Below, one piece after another: positions 1-8,688 of a DNA stretch of 23,609 nucleotides. The position numbers and the translations under genes are program-made. The stretch's first letter is position 1, and each line of letters opens with the position of its first letter. Origin of the DNA: Alphaproteobacteria bacterium (GTDB lineage Bacteria; Pseudomonadota; Alphaproteobacteria; SHVP01); contig SHVP01000034.1 of assembly GCA_009694165.1 (NCBI GenBank), forward strand, positions 1 to 23,609, read 5' to 3'. The notes beneath the pieces were generated by a model, which was not told the origin of the DNA, searched no databases, and was given only the letters and a program-made list of their open reading frames with translations.

Positions 1-670
1 GCAGGTCCTTCTCTTCGATCTTGATGTCGACCTCCTCGGCCTCGGGTAGCACGGCGACGGTGGCCGCCGAAGTATGGATGCGGCCACTCGCCTCGGTCGC
101 CGGCACACGCTGCACGCGATGCACGCCGGATTCGTATTTGAGGCGGGCAAAAACGTTCCGCCCCTCGATCGATGCCGCCGCATCCTTGATCCCGCCGAGG
201 TCGCTCTCGGAAACATGCATGATCTCGAAGCGCCATTTGTGGACGTCGGCGTAACGCTGATACATCCGGAACAGGTCGGCGGCGAACAGTGCCGCCTCGT
301 CGCCGCCGGTGCCGGCGCGGACCTCAAGAATCGCGTTCTTGGCGTCGGCTTCGTCGACCGGCAGCAGCATGATCTGCAGGTGGCGCTCGAGCTTGGGAAT
401 TTCGCCCAAGTTGGCATCCAGCTCGGCTTGCGCCAGCGAGCGCATTTCCGGATCGGCCTGCTTGTCGGCGAGGATTTCCTGCAGGCCGCTGATTTCGTCT
501 TCGACCTTGCGCAGCTTGCGAATCGCCTGAATGACCGGCGTCAGCTCGGCATGCTCCTTCGACAAGCGGACGTAGGTTTCCTGTCCGCCAGCGCCGCTGT
601 TGAGCGCGCTCTCCACTTCACTGAAGCGGGCAAGCAGCTGATCGAGCTTCTGACTGGCGATGGCCGGCAT
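1..670 (-). CDS. prfA: Peptide chain release factor 1 (N-terminal 223 residues, cut by window edge)
   Basis: RF1 recognises UAA and UAG in the ribosomal A site and triggers release of the finished peptide. The visible part runs from the ATG at 668-670 to the window edge. It shows an N-terminal helical region rich in Glu, Gln and Lys (about residues 1-105), then the family signature [15 protein letters not shown] (about 121-134) and the conserved [13 protein letters not shown] block (about 181-193). The sequence stops at residue 223, just before the catalytic GGQ loop would appear, so that motif and the anticodon-mimic region cannot be checked in full. RF1 fits better than RF2 because the start and alignment follow the RF1 pattern and no RF2-type in-frame TGA is seen. 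The gene lies 28 bases downstream of ispG and is probably in the same transcript. No strong Shine-Dalgarno is visible before the start. Confidence 0.95.
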   Translation of the reverse strand, partial: MPAIASQKLDQLLARFSEVESALNSGAGGQETYVRLSKEHAELTPVIQAIRKLRKVEDEISGLQEILADKQADPEMRSLAQAELDANLGEIPKLERHLQIMLLPVDEADAKNAILEVRAGTGGDEAALFAADLFRMYQRYADVHKWRFEIMHVSESDLGGIKDAAASIEGRNVFARLKYESGVHRVQRVPATEASGRIHTSAATVAVLPEAEEVDIKIEEKDL

Positions 671-698
671 CGGACTTCGGCTGGCGGACGGGGCGCGG

Positions 699-1820
699 CT
701 AGGAAGCAGCGGCGACGACGGCGCCGCCCGCGTCGATCTCGGCTGCCTTGGCCTCGACCAGGGAGACGATGTGATCGACCAGCCGCTCATCGTCGATCTT
801 ATGGTCGGCAATGCCGCTCACATAGACCATGTGCTGACCGCGGCCACCGCCGGTCAAGCCGACGTCGGTTTCCCGCGCTTCGCCCGGTCCGTTGACCACG
901 CAGCCGATGATCGACAGGCTGAGGGGCGTCGTGATGTGGGCAAGCCGCTTTTCCAGGACCTCGACCGTCTTGATCACCGGAAACGCCTGCCGCGCGCAAG
1001 ACGGGCACGACACAATCGAGATGCCGCGGCGGCGGAGGCCGAGCGACTTGAGGATTTCGAAACCGGCCCGCACTTCCTCGACTGGTTCGGCGGAAAGCGA
1101 AACCCGAACGGTGTCGCCGATTCCGGCCCACAGCAGGGAGCCGATGCCAATCGCCGACTTGACCGTCCCACCCGTCAGCCCCCCGGCCTCGGTGATGCCG
1201 AGGTGCAGCGGGTAGTCGCACACCTCGGCGAGCTGCTGGTAGGCGGCAACGGCCAGGAACACATCGGATGCCTTGACGCTGATCTTGAAGTCGCGGAAGT
1301 CCTGATCTTCGAGCATCCGGGCATGGTTCAGCGCGCTCTCGACCATGGCCTCCGGGCAGGGCTCGCCATATTTGTCGAGCAGCCCCCGCTCCAACGACCC
1401 GGCGTTGACACCGATGCGCATGGAACAGCCATGATCCCGCGCCGCTTTCACCACCTCGCGCACGCGATCCTTTGAGCCGATATTACCGGGATTGATTCGC
1501 AGGCAGGCAGCCCCGGCTCTCGCCGCTTCGATCGCACGGCGGTAGTGAAAATGAATGTCGGCGACAATCGGCACGTCGACCTGCGCGATGATCGCCGGCA
1601 GCGCCGCGGTGGATTCTTCGTCCGGACAGGAGATGCGCACGATATCGGCACCGGCATCGGCGGCCGCACGGACCTGGGCCACCGTGGCCGCGACGTCGTG
1701 AGTCAGCGTGTTGGTCATCGTTTGGACGCTGATCGGCGCATCACCGCCGACGACGACGCGACCGACGCGAACTGGCCGCGACTTGCGACGAACGATATCG
1801 CGATACGGTCTGATGCTCAT
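699..1820 (-). CDS. ispG: 4-hydroxy-3-methylbut-2-enyl-diphosphate synthase (IspG/GcpE)
   Basis: This 373-residue enzyme reduces methylerythritol 2,4-cyclodiphosphate to HMBPP, the next-to-last step of the MEP isoprenoid pathway in the cytosol, using a 4Fe-4S cluster. The length is normal for the short bacterial form. An N-terminal TIM-barrel part ([15 protein letters not shown] near residue 24, then [12 protein letters not shown] and [10 protein letters not shown]) is followed by a C-terminal cluster domain. The expected cluster cysteines are present: C272 and C275 in SCPSC, and C307 in [12 protein letters not shown], with the conserved glutamate at 314. The gene stands 82 bases after rodZ and 28 bases before prfA. 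In related bacteria hisS often follows ispG; here it does not. The stop codon is TAG. Confidence 0.97.
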   Translation of the reverse strand: MSIRPYRDIVRRKSRPVRVGRVVVGGDAPISVQTMTNTLTHDVAATVAQVRAAADAGADIVRISCPDEESTAALPAIIAQVDVPIVADIHFHYRRAIEAARAGAACLRINPGNIGSKDRVREVVKAARDHGCSMRIGVNAGSLERGLLDKYGEPCPEAMVESALNHARMLEDQDFRDFKISVKASDVFLAVAAYQQLAEVCDYPLHLGITEAGGLTGGTVKSAIGIGSLLWAGIGDTVRVSLSAEPVEEVRAGFEILKSLGLRRRGISIVSCPSCARQAFPVIKTVEVLEKRLAHITTPLSLSIIGCVVNGPGEARETDVGLTGGGRGQHMVYVSGIADHKIDDERLVDHIVSLVEAKAAEIDAGGAVVAAAS

Positions 1821-1902
1821 GATTGCTCGTTAAGGCGGCTCCGGTGGGGCGCCGCGGGCGCGGACTATGCCGCCACGGCGCCCGACGATCAAGGCAGCGT
1901 CG

Positions 1903-3768
1903 CTACTCACCCATTTGGAAGCCGAAGCGCAGAGGTGCAGGATCCAACTCGATATCGCGTCTGACCCCGGCGCCGGCACCGACCCTTGGGATCGGGCGAC
2001 CGTCGACGTAAATCTCCAACATGCCGGCGTTAGCGGTCGCCAGGAACATTCCCGGCTGGTTGGGGACTCGATATTGGTCGCCTTGGCGGAGCACCCGTGC
2101 GAACAGAACCGTGCCACCGGCATTGCGCACCTGAATCCAGCTCTCCCCCGAGGCAATGATCAGGATTCGTGAATCGGCGTTGGTCGATCCGAATGTCTGG
2201 CGACCAGTGTCGCCGGGCTCGGGCGAGGCCGCGGGGCTGGATGCCGCCGGAGGCAGCGCGGCGATGGCGGGCGCCGAGCCCGGGATCGGAGCGGCCGGCG
2301 TACTGCGCGTGGACGATGCCGAATCGGCGGGGGCAGAACCGCTCGGCGATAACGGCGGCGTACCGGCCGAGGAAGCGCCCGTGCTCGGTGCCGGCGCCGC
2401 GCTCGCCAAAGACGACTTCGCTGGCGGCCGAACAGCTGGCGCCGACGAGGAGGCGACCGGCGGCGCGTCGGCCCGCGCCACCGGGCTAGCAGTCGTCGCC
2501 GGCGCGTTCGGTTGGCTGCGCGGATCGACCGCGGTCACGGCGGTGCTGCCCGCCCCGGATGCGGAGGTCGCGGATGGGGTTGCCGCGGCCGAGGATGCGG
2601 CTTGGCTCGTTCCTGTTGGGCTTCCGGCCGAAGGCGCCGGGCTCGACGACGCAGTGGCCGCCGCGCCAACCGCGCGGGCTGCATCGGTCGATGCTGTGGC
2701 GGCCGAATTGGGTGGGACGACCGCTGGCGCCGCCGCGGCGCCTTGGGCCGGGGCCGGAGCAGTTACTGCCGGCGCTGCCGGTGGACGCGTGGGTGTCTGC
2801 ACCGGTGCCGAGGGACCGGCGCTGCCGGTTACCCCCGGGGTGGCCGACGGGGTGGCCGGAAGCGGCTCCCCCGGCCGCCGCGCCGTGGCGGTAGCAGGCG
2901 GCCCGCCTGGCGCCGTCGCCGTCGGGGGTTGGGACGGTCGCGACGGCGTGGCCGCTGAAGCGCCCGACGAGGCCGCTGGCGACGCGGCGGACGAAACGGT
3001 TCCCGCCGCCGACGACGATGGGCCAGACGGGCTGGAACTTGAGGACTCCGCTGGCGACGGGGCGGACGAGCCGGTACCCAGTGTTGTCGGCGACGCCGCT
3101 GCGCCGGCGGCGGGCGCACCGGTCGACTCTGGGGTCGTCCGCGCCTCAACCGGCGGACTGGCTGGCGGTGGCGAGGTCGAGCCCGCGCTCGCGGCCGACG
3201 TCGAACTCTGCTCCGAACCGGAGGGGGCCGCGGCGGTCAACGACTCGACCGGCCCCACCAGGCTGCTCGGCACCGAAGGCACCCGATCGGCCGTGCGGCG
3301 GTCGTCTTTCGTCAGCACCAGCCAGCCGGCGTAGACCGCAGCCGCCAAGAGAACCGAGGCGAGCAGCAGCTTGCCGGTCGGCAGCCGGCCCTGATCGAGC
3401 GGCGAGGGAAAATCGAGCCGGTTGTCGTGCCGTGGGGTGGACTGCTCGGCCCGGAACTGTTCGATCACCCGTTCCTGGTCGAGCTCGAGCAGTCGCGCAT
3501 AGCTGCGCAAGAAGCCCGAGGCGTAGACGCGACCTGGCAGTACATCGAACCGGCCCTGATCGATCGCGAGGATATATTTTGGATTAATGCGCAGGTGATC
3601 GGCGGCTTCTCCCGCCGTCAAACCTAGACGCATGCGGGCGGCGCTGAGATCGGTACCGATCCCGGTGTAATTCGGGGCGGTATCTCCAATCTCGCGCAGT
3701 TGTAGCCGCCGACGGCCGGGGTTCGTGTCCTGCTGCCTGTTATCGACGTGCGGTTCCTGATACGTCAT
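1903..3768 (-). CDS. rodZ: RodZ-like membrane protein: HTH, one TM segment, very long Pro/Ala/Ser linker, DUF4115
   Basis: The 621-residue protein has the RodZ layout. A cytoplasmic helix-turn-helix of the HTH_25 type lies at about residues 38-105 (LSAARMRLGLTAGEAADHLR, then YILAIDQGRFDVLPGRVYASGFLRSYARLL). A single membrane segment follows at about 133-153, then a periplasmic part ending in a DUF4115-like beta domain (about 519-621). RodZ links MreB filaments to the cell-wall elongation machinery. The striking feature is the linker, about 360 residues (158-518) made almost only of Pro, Ala, Ser, Thr and Gly; E. coli RodZ is only about 337 residues in total. The start at 3768 is preceded by a good ribosome binding site, GGAGAG, 7 bases upstream. 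The rodZ-ispG order is common in proteobacteria. The exact role in this organism is inferred from the family. Confidence 0.9.
   Translation of the reverse strand: MTYQEPHVDNRQQDTNPGRRRLQLREIGDTAPNYTGIGTDLSAARMRLGLTAGEAADHLRINPKYILAIDQGRFDVLPGRVYASGFLRSYARLLELDQERVIEQFRAEQSTPRHDNRLDFPSPLDQGRLPTGKLLLASVLLAAAVYAGWLVLTKDDRRTADRVPSVPSSLVGPVESLTAAAPSGSEQSSTSAASAGSTSPPPASPPVEARTTPESTGAPAAGAAASPTTLGTGSSAPSPAESSSSSPSGPSSSAAGTVSSAASPAASSGASAATPSRPSQPPTATAPGGPPATATARRPGEPLPATPSATPGVTGSAGPSAPVQTPTRPPAAPAVTAPAPAQGAAAAPAVVPPNSAATASTDAARAVGAAATASSSPAPSAGSPTGTSQAASSAAATPSATSASGAGSTAVTAVDPRSQPNAPATTASPVARADAPPVASSSAPAVRPPAKSSLASAAPAPSTGASSAGTPPLSPSGSAPADSASSTRSTPAAPIPGSAPAIAALPPAASSPAASPEPGDTGRQTFGSTNADSRILIIASGESWIQVRNAGGTVLFARVLRQGDQYRVPNQPGMFLATANAGMLEIYVDGRPIPRVGAGAGVRRDIELDPAPLRFGFQMGE
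2215..3297. repeat. Low-complexity GC-rich tract encoding the RodZ Pro/Ala/Ser linker
   Basis: About 1.1 kb made mostly of GCC, GCG, CCG, TCG and ACC-type codons, coding for a linker of Ala, Pro, Ser, Thr and Gly. I see no fixed-length tandem unit by eye; the repetition is compositional (short blocks such as SSAASPAASSGASAA and APSPAESSSSSPSG). It leaves long open frames on the opposite strand as well. Tracts like this tend to vary in length between strains and are prone to polymerase slippage and assembly error. Confidence 0.7.
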
Positions 3769-3957
3769 TCATACACTCTCCGGCGTACCGTCGCTAAGGC
3801 CGGCGGCCGGTCCGCACACCGGTTCCACGGTGGACGCCCCCTGCCTCGAGATCTTGGCGTCATCTGGTCACGGCGTCATCACCGGGCCGCCCGCCGCTGG
3901 CAGGCGAGCCCATGTTCGACGGGAATTAGGGCAGAAACCCCTATAGGGCGCAACAGC
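3769..3957. other. Gap between ptsP and rodZ with a 10-base palindrome
   Basis: This is the largest break inside the left minus-strand gene run. It contains the perfect palindrome CCCTATAGGG at 3939-3948, ten bases beyond the ptsP stop codon. On the minus strand it is followed by GTTTCTG, so it could be a very weak terminator, but the stem is short. A GC-rich stretch rich in CCGG near 3800-3830 lies upstream of rodZ. No clear -35/-10 pair, tRNA or small ORF was recognised. Confidence 0.4.
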
Positions 3958-6225
3958 TTAAATGGAAATGCCGTGATCTTGCGCGAAGTGGCGCAAATGA
4001 TCGCGCACCGATCGATCGGGATGGGTAAGCAAGGTTGAAACGTAATCAGTGACTTGGCGGCCGTTCATGCCGCGGACCAAGAGCTTGATAGGTCCGACCG
4101 AAGAGGCCGGCACGGACAAGTCGCGGAATCCAATCCCGATCAAAGCCAACGCTTCCAGTGGCTTACCCGCCATGTCGCCGCAAACCGACACGGGCACGGC
4201 CTGATCGGCGCAATGGCGGGCAATGGAGCGCAACAAGCTGAGGAAGCCAGGCGACAACACGTCATAGCGACCGGCGAGGCGCGGATTGTCCCGGTCGGCC
4301 GCGTAAAGAAACTGCGCTAGATCGTTGCTGCCAACCGACACGAAGTCGACGTTCGGCAACAGGCTTTGCAGCTGCCAGATGAGGGCCGGCACCTCGAGCA
4401 TGACCCCGCAAAGGATCCGTTCGGGCACCGAAGCGCCGCGCTGGACCAGGCTATCACGCTCGCGGTCCAGACTGGCCCTCGCCTGCTCGTACTCGCCGAT
4501 GTCGGCAACCATGGGGAACATGACCCGCAGTTCGCGGCCGGCCGCTGCCATCAACATCGCGCGCAACTGGTTGCGCAGGATGGCCGGCCGGTCGAGCCCG
4601 ACCCGCAGTGCCCGCCAGCCCATCGCCGGGTTGGTTTCGCGTTCGGCCGGCTGATTGAGGTAGGGCAGAACCTTGTCGCCGCCGATGTCGAGCGTGCGAA
4701 AGACGACCGGCTTACCGGCCGCGCCGTCGAGAATGCGCGCGTAAAGATCGCGCTGCACCGGCGTGTCGGGGAAATTCGCCTGCACCATGAACTGAATTTC
4801 GGTGCGAAATAGTCCAATGCCGACGGCGCCGGTGTCGTGCAACCGGGGCAGATCCAGGACCAGGCCGGCATTCATGTGCAGGTTCACGGATTGGCCGTCC
4901 AACGTGACTGCCGGCTCGTCGCGCAGTGCGGCAAAGGCCTGGCGGAGTTGGTTCCGGGCGGCGACCGACTCATCGTAGGCCTGATAGGCTTCCTCGCCGG
5001 GTCGCTGGTAGACGGTACCTTCGCCGCCGTCCACGATCACTGGATCACCGGACATGAATCGCTGCAAGATCGCACCGAGGCGGCCAACCGCCGGAATTTC
5101 GAGCGCCCGCGCGATCAACGCCACATGCGACGTAGGCGCGCCTTCCTCCAGCAGCAGACCGCGCAGCCGGGTACGGTCGTAGTCGAGGAGTTCGGCCGGA
5201 CCCAGCGAACGGGCGACGAGAATGGCGTTTTCGGGCAGCTCTCGCGCGTCCTCGGAAGACCCGTCAAGGTGGCGCAACAAGCGATTCGACAGATCCTCGA
5301 AATCGTGGATTCGTTCGCGCAGGGTGGCGTGGGACGCCGCCCCTAGGCGCTGGCGCGTCTCGATCAGCACGCGCTCGACGGCGGCCTCGGCCGTCAAGCC
5401 GGCGGCAATTGCGTCGTGAATGCGCCGAAGCCAGCCGCGGTCTTCGGAAAACATCTTGTAGGCTTCCAGAACCGCGCGGTGCTCGCCGGCGGGCCAAGCC
5501 GCCGCTGTCGCCAACATCGAGTCGATCTTGGTTGAAAGCTGGGTCAGGGCCGCATCGAGACGCTCGCGCTCGGCATCGAGATTCTCGGCCACATGGGTCT
5601 TCACCTCGACCGGTGGCTCATGCAGGACGATGACGCCGCGGGCCAACCCCTCCGACAACGGCAGCCCCTCCCACCGCTGCGGCAATGTGGCGTTGCCGCC
5701 CAGCTCGACCAGGTCTTCGACGCGCAGCAATTCGGCCGAGGTGACGAGTTCGGCGAGAACCATAGCGATCGTCTGCAGGGCCTCCGCCTCATCCTCGGTG
5801 TATTCCCGTTGCGTGCGGTTTTGCACCGCGAGAACGCCGATGACGCGGCCGCTGCGCAAGATCGGCACCCCTAGCATCGAGTGGTAGATCTCCTCGCCGG
5901 TTTCCGGTCGGTAGGCAAACTGGGGATGGGATTGGGCGGCGCTCAGGCTGAGGGGGCGCGCGTGTGCCGCAATATCGCCGACGATACCCTCGCCAAGCCT
6001 CAGCCGCGTGCGGTGGACCGCCTCCGGCTTGAGACCATGGGTGGCATAGAGCTCCAGGAGGTCGCCGGGACGGAGCAAATAGATCGAGCACACCTCCGCC
6101 ACCATATTGGCGGCGATGATTTGCGTGACCGTGTCGAGCCGCTGCTGCGGCAGACCCGACCCGGCCATGACCTCACGCAGTTGGCGCAGCAGGATCCGGG
6201 GTCCAGCGACGCTGACGCCGGTCAT
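3958..6225 (-). CDS. ptsP: Phosphoenolpyruvate--protein phosphotransferase of the nitrogen PTS (EI-Ntr)
   Basis: EI-Ntr takes phosphate from PEP and passes it to NPr (PtsO), then to EIIA-Ntr, in a regulatory phosphorelay that senses nitrogen and affects K+ uptake and stress responses. The 755-residue product matches the family (E. coli PtsP is 748). An N-terminal GAF domain spans about residues 1-165. The phosphohistidine domain carries the active-site H367 in GAPTSHVAL. The C-terminal PEP-binding barrel has GLFRTEIQFM (471-480), FRTLDIGGDK (509-518), EVPALI (611-616), GSNDLAQF (632-639) and the catalytic C682 in SVCGDMAG. I place the start at 6225 because its ATG overlaps the TGA of the upstream gene (ATGA). 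A start at 6282 is also possible but would overlap that gene by 61 bases and adds an Arg-rich extension unlike the family. Confidence 0.96.
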   Translation of the reverse strand: MTGVSVAGPRILLRQLREVMAGSGLPQQRLDTVTQIIAANMVAEVCSIYLLRPGDLLELYATHGLKPEAVHRTRLRLGEGIVGDIAAHARPLSLSAAQSHPQFAYRPETGEEIYHSMLGVPILRSGRVIGVLAVQNRTQREYTEDEAEALQTIAMVLAELVTSAELLRVEDLVELGGNATLPQRWEGLPLSEGLARGVIVLHEPPVEVKTHVAENLDAERERLDAALTQLSTKIDSMLATAAAWPAGEHRAVLEAYKMFSEDRGWLRRIHDAIAAGLTAEAAVERVLIETRQRLGAASHATLRERIHDFEDLSNRLLRHLDGSSEDARELPENAILVARSLGPAELLDYDRTRLRGLLLEEGAPTSHVALIARALEIPAVGRLGAILQRFMSGDPVIVDGGEGTVYQRPGEEAYQAYDESVAARNQLRQAFAALRDEPAVTLDGQSVNLHMNAGLVLDLPRLHDTGAVGIGLFRTEIQFMVQANFPDTPVQRDLYARILDGAAGKPVVFRTLDIGGDKVLPYLNQPAERETNPAMGWRALRVGLDRPAILRNQLRAMLMAAAGRELRVMFPMVADIGEYEQARASLDRERDSLVQRGASVPERILCGVMLEVPALIWQLQSLLPNVDFVSVGSNDLAQFLYAADRDNPRLAGRYDVLSPGFLSLLRSIARHCADQAVPVSVCGDMAGKPLEALALIGIGFRDLSVPASSVGPIKLLVRGMNGRQVTDYVSTLLTHPDRSVRDHLRHFAQDHGISI

Positions 6226-7319
6226 GGGCCGGGCGGCGAACCGCCGACGGGGATAGTGGCTGAGACCCCGCGTTCGACGCAATGCCGGATCGCCAACGAT
6301 CGCACCGCCTGCTCACACAGTTCGGCAAAAATTTCCGCCACCGTTCGCTCGTCGGTCACAAGACCGACGCTCTGCCCCGCCATCACCGAGCCAAACTCGA
6401 CATCACCCTCGATCGCGGCGCGGCGCAGGGCGCCGGCCCAAAAGTGCTCGATCGCGAGCTGGGCTTCGCTCTGTGACAGCTCGCCGGCATTGTGCCGATC
6501 GATGACGAGGCGTTGGGTTTCCAGAAACTTTTGCGTGCCCTTGTTGGCCAAGGCGCGCACCGGGATCACGGCGAAGCGTTCATCCAACTGGGTCGACGGC
6601 ACAGCGTAACGCGCGCTGCCGCGGACAAACGCCCGCTTGAAGGCAGGATGGGCGATGCTTTCCTTCGCGCAGACAAAACGAGTCCCCATCTGAACGCCGG
6701 CGGCACCGACACCGAGATACATGGCGATCGCTTCGCCGCGACCGATCCCGCCGGCAACGAAAATCGGAACGTCCTCGATGTGCGGCAGAATTTCCTGGAC
6801 CAACACGCCCGTCGTCACCGGTCCGATATGCCCACCCGCCTCCATGCCTTCGATCACCAGGGCGTCGGCGCCGGCACGCACCAGACGCTTGGCGATCGCG
6901 AGCGCGGGAGCAAAGGCGACGACCTTGGCGCCGTGGCCCTTGATACGGTCGATGGAAGCCCCATTCGGCACGCCACCAGCCAGGGCGACGAGCGAGACCC
7001 GGCGGCGGCCGCAGACGTCGATCAGTTCGGCCAGCTGCGGGTGCATGGTGATCAGGTTAACGCCGAACGGCTTGTCGGTGAGGGCAAAGGTTGCGGCGAT
7101 CTCGCGATCGAGTTGGTCGGGATTGAGCGAGCCGCAGGCAATGACGCCAAAGCCGCCGGCGTTGGAGATCGCCGAGACGAGGCGACTTTCCGATAGCCAG
7201 CTCATGGCGCCGCCCATGATGGCGTAGCGGCAACCCAAGAAGATTCGGCCGCGCTGCCAGAGGCGATCGAGCACCTCCGCGCCGAAGGCGCGCTCCGATT
7301 CCGTCAGATCAGGCTGCAT
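6222..7319 (-). CDS. Nitronate monooxygenase / FabK-like FMN-dependent enzyme
   Basis: A 365-residue FMN TIM-barrel protein of the 2-nitropropane dioxygenase family, which includes nitronate monooxygenases (oxidising alkyl nitronates) and the enoyl-ACP reductase FabK. Visible family motifs are the N-terminal IMGGAMSWLSESRLVSAISNAGG (35-56), the central EGMEAGGHIGPVTT (157-170) with H164, IFVAGGIGRGEAIAMYLGVGAAGVQMGTRF for FMN phosphate binding, and a C-terminal GQSVGLV. The EGMEAGGHIG signature is shared by both subgroups, so the substrate cannot be settled by eye. The start overlaps the end of lysC by 11 bases, and the stop overlaps the ptsP start (ATGA). It is therefore probably part of a lysC-ptsP transcript, a position that does not by itself explain its function. 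Confidence 0.85.
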   Translation of the reverse strand: MQPDLTESERAFGAEVLDRLWQRGRIFLGCRYAIMGGAMSWLSESRLVSAISNAGGFGVIACGSLNPDQLDREIAATFALTDKPFGVNLITMHPQLAELIDVCGRRRVSLVALAGGVPNGASIDRIKGHGAKVVAFAPALAIAKRLVRAGADALVIEGMEAGGHIGPVTTGVLVQEILPHIEDVPIFVAGGIGRGEAIAMYLGVGAAGVQMGTRFVCAKESIAHPAFKRAFVRGSARYAVPSTQLDERFAVIPVRALANKGTQKFLETQRLVIDRHNAGELSQSEAQLAIEHFWAGALRRAAIEGDVEFGSVMAGQSVGLVTDERTVAEIFAELCEQAVRSLAIRHCVERGVSATIPVGGSPPGP

Positions 7320-8529
7320 CTAGGCCATAGGCGCTGTGGAGCGAGCGCAGCGCAAGCTCGGTGTACTCCTCGGCAATCAGCACGCTGATCTTGATCTCGG
7401 ATGTCGAAATCACCTGGATGTTAATCCCCTTCTTGCCAAGGGCGGCAAACATCCGTTGCGCGACGCCGGCGTGGCTGCGCATGCCGACACCGATCACCGA
7501 AACCTTGGCGACGCCGGAGTCCGCCATCAGGTCGGCATAGCCGATCTTTTCCTTGACCGAGGCGAGAACAGCCTGCACGCGGTCGACGTCGGTTCGTTTC
7601 ACGGTAAACGTCAAGTCAGTCGACTTGTCGTCCTGCGAAATGTTCTGGACGATCATGTCGACGTTGATGTTCGAGTCGGCAAGCTTGCCGAACACCGTGG
7701 CGGCGACGCCGGGCCGGTCGGGTACGCGCCGCAGCGTTATCTTCGCTTCGTCGCGCGAATAGGCGATTCCGCTGACGATTTCTTTTTCCACGATTTCGTC
7801 CTCGTCTACGACCAACGTGCCGGGAGCATCAATGAAACTGGAGAGCACCTGCACGCGAACTCGGTGATTCATCGCCAGCTCGACCGAGCGCGTCTGCAGG
7901 ACCTTGGCACCCAACGATGCCATTTCCAGCATTTCCTCATAGGTGATCTTATCGAGCTTGCGGGCCTTGGCAACGATCCGCGGATCGGTGGTGTAGACCC
8001 CATCGACGTCGGTATAGATGTCGCAGCGATCGGCCTTCACCGCCGCGGCGATCGCCACTGCTGTGGTGTCCGAGCCGCCGCGCCCGAGGGTGGTGATCCG
8101 CTTGCGCGGGCCTACTCCCTGGTACCCGGCGATCACCGGTACCTGCCCGCTTTCCATGCGGCGGATCAATTCCTCGCCGTCGATATCGTTGATCCGCGCG
8201 TTGCCATGGCTGTCGTCGGTGCGGATCGGAATCTGCCAGCCAAGCCAGGAACGCGCAAACACGCCGATGTCTTGCAGCGCCACCGCCAGCAAGCCCACGG
8301 TCACCTGCTCGCCGGTGGCGACGACGACGTCGTATTCGCGCGTATCGTGGAGCTTGGCGATCTCGCGCACCCACTTGTCGAGCTGATTGGTGGTCCCGGC
8401 CATCGCCGAGACGACGACCGCTACATGATTGCCGTCGTCGACGACTTTCTTCACCCGGCGCGCAACCGCCTTGATGCGGTCGATGTCACCAACCGAGGTG
8501 CCGCCAAATTTCAGAACTAGTCGTGCCAT
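7309..8529 (-). CDS. lysC: Aspartate kinase, ACT-domain regulated
   Basis: The enzyme phosphorylates L-aspartate, the first committed step to lysine, threonine and methionine, and to diaminopimelate for the cell wall. The 406-residue protein has the kinase domain with KFGGTSVG (7-14), VVVATGEQV (68-76), GRGGSDTTAVA (149-159) and IYTDVDGVYTTDPR (171-184). Two C-terminal ACT regions follow (about 265-335 and 343-406, e.g. VPDRPGVAATVFGKLADSNINVD in pieces), the usual site of lysine and/or threonine feedback control. I chose the ATG at 8527-8529 because MARLVLKFGGTS is the family start; the frame stays open further upstream but only with unrelated sequence that would cover the promoter region. 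A candidate promoter lies at 8642-8668. The downstream gene overlaps by 11 bases. Confidence 0.97.
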   Translation of the reverse strand: MARLVLKFGGTSVGDIDRIKAVARRVKKVVDDGNHVAVVVSAMAGTTNQLDKWVREIAKLHDTREYDVVVATGEQVTVGLLAVALQDIGVFARSWLGWQIPIRTDDSHGNARINDIDGEELIRRMESGQVPVIAGYQGVGPRKRITTLGRGGSDTTAVAIAAAVKADRCDIYTDVDGVYTTDPRIVAKARKLDKITYEEMLEMASLGAKVLQTRSVELAMNHRVRVQVLSSFIDAPGTLVVDEDEIVEKEIVSGIAYSRDEAKITLRRVPDRPGVAATVFGKLADSNINVDMIVQNISQDDKSTDLTFTVKRTDVDRVQAVLASVKEKIGYADLMADSGVAKVSVIGVGMRSHAGVAQRMFAALGKKGINIQVISTSEIKISVLIAEEYTELALRSLHSAYGLDAA

Positions 8530-8619
8530 TGCCAGAACGCCGGACCTCGCCACGCGGGCGGCGGCGACAACCCACCGATCGCCCAGACTCGATTTCGGAC
8601 CAATGAGGAAATCGGCTGT

Positions 8620-8668
8620 GCGCCAAAAAAAGGCGCGTATAAATATACGCTCCCGCCCGGGGTGACAA
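8620..8668. promoter_or_regulatory. Divergent lysC/ubiG control region with two overlapping inverted repeats
   Basis: This AT-rich island in a GC-rich setting sits in the 159-base gap between divergent lysC and ubiG. It contains a hairpin-like repeat GCGCC-A7-GGCGC (8620-8636) that runs into GCGTATA-AA-TATACGC (8635-8650). On the minus strand TTGTCA (8668-8663) and TATATT (8647-8642), 15 bases apart, resemble a lysC promoter; the spacer is short. On the plus strand TATAAA (8638-8643) could be the ubiG -10, without a good -35. The palindrome could be only overlapping -10 elements or a repressor site. The elements are seen directly; the function is inference. Confidence 0.5.
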
Positions 8669-8688
8669 GGCGCCACTGACGAGAACAG

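Noticed and set aside
74..1475. Overlapping plus-strand open frames opposite prfA and ispG
   Set aside because: They are shadows of two strongly conserved minus-strand genes and show no domain or ribosome binding site.
2156..3334. A 392-codon open frame on the plus strand, opposite rodZ
   Set aside because: It is Ala/Gly/Asp/Val-rich with no recognisable domain and exists only because the opposite strand carries a GC-biased low-complexity tract.
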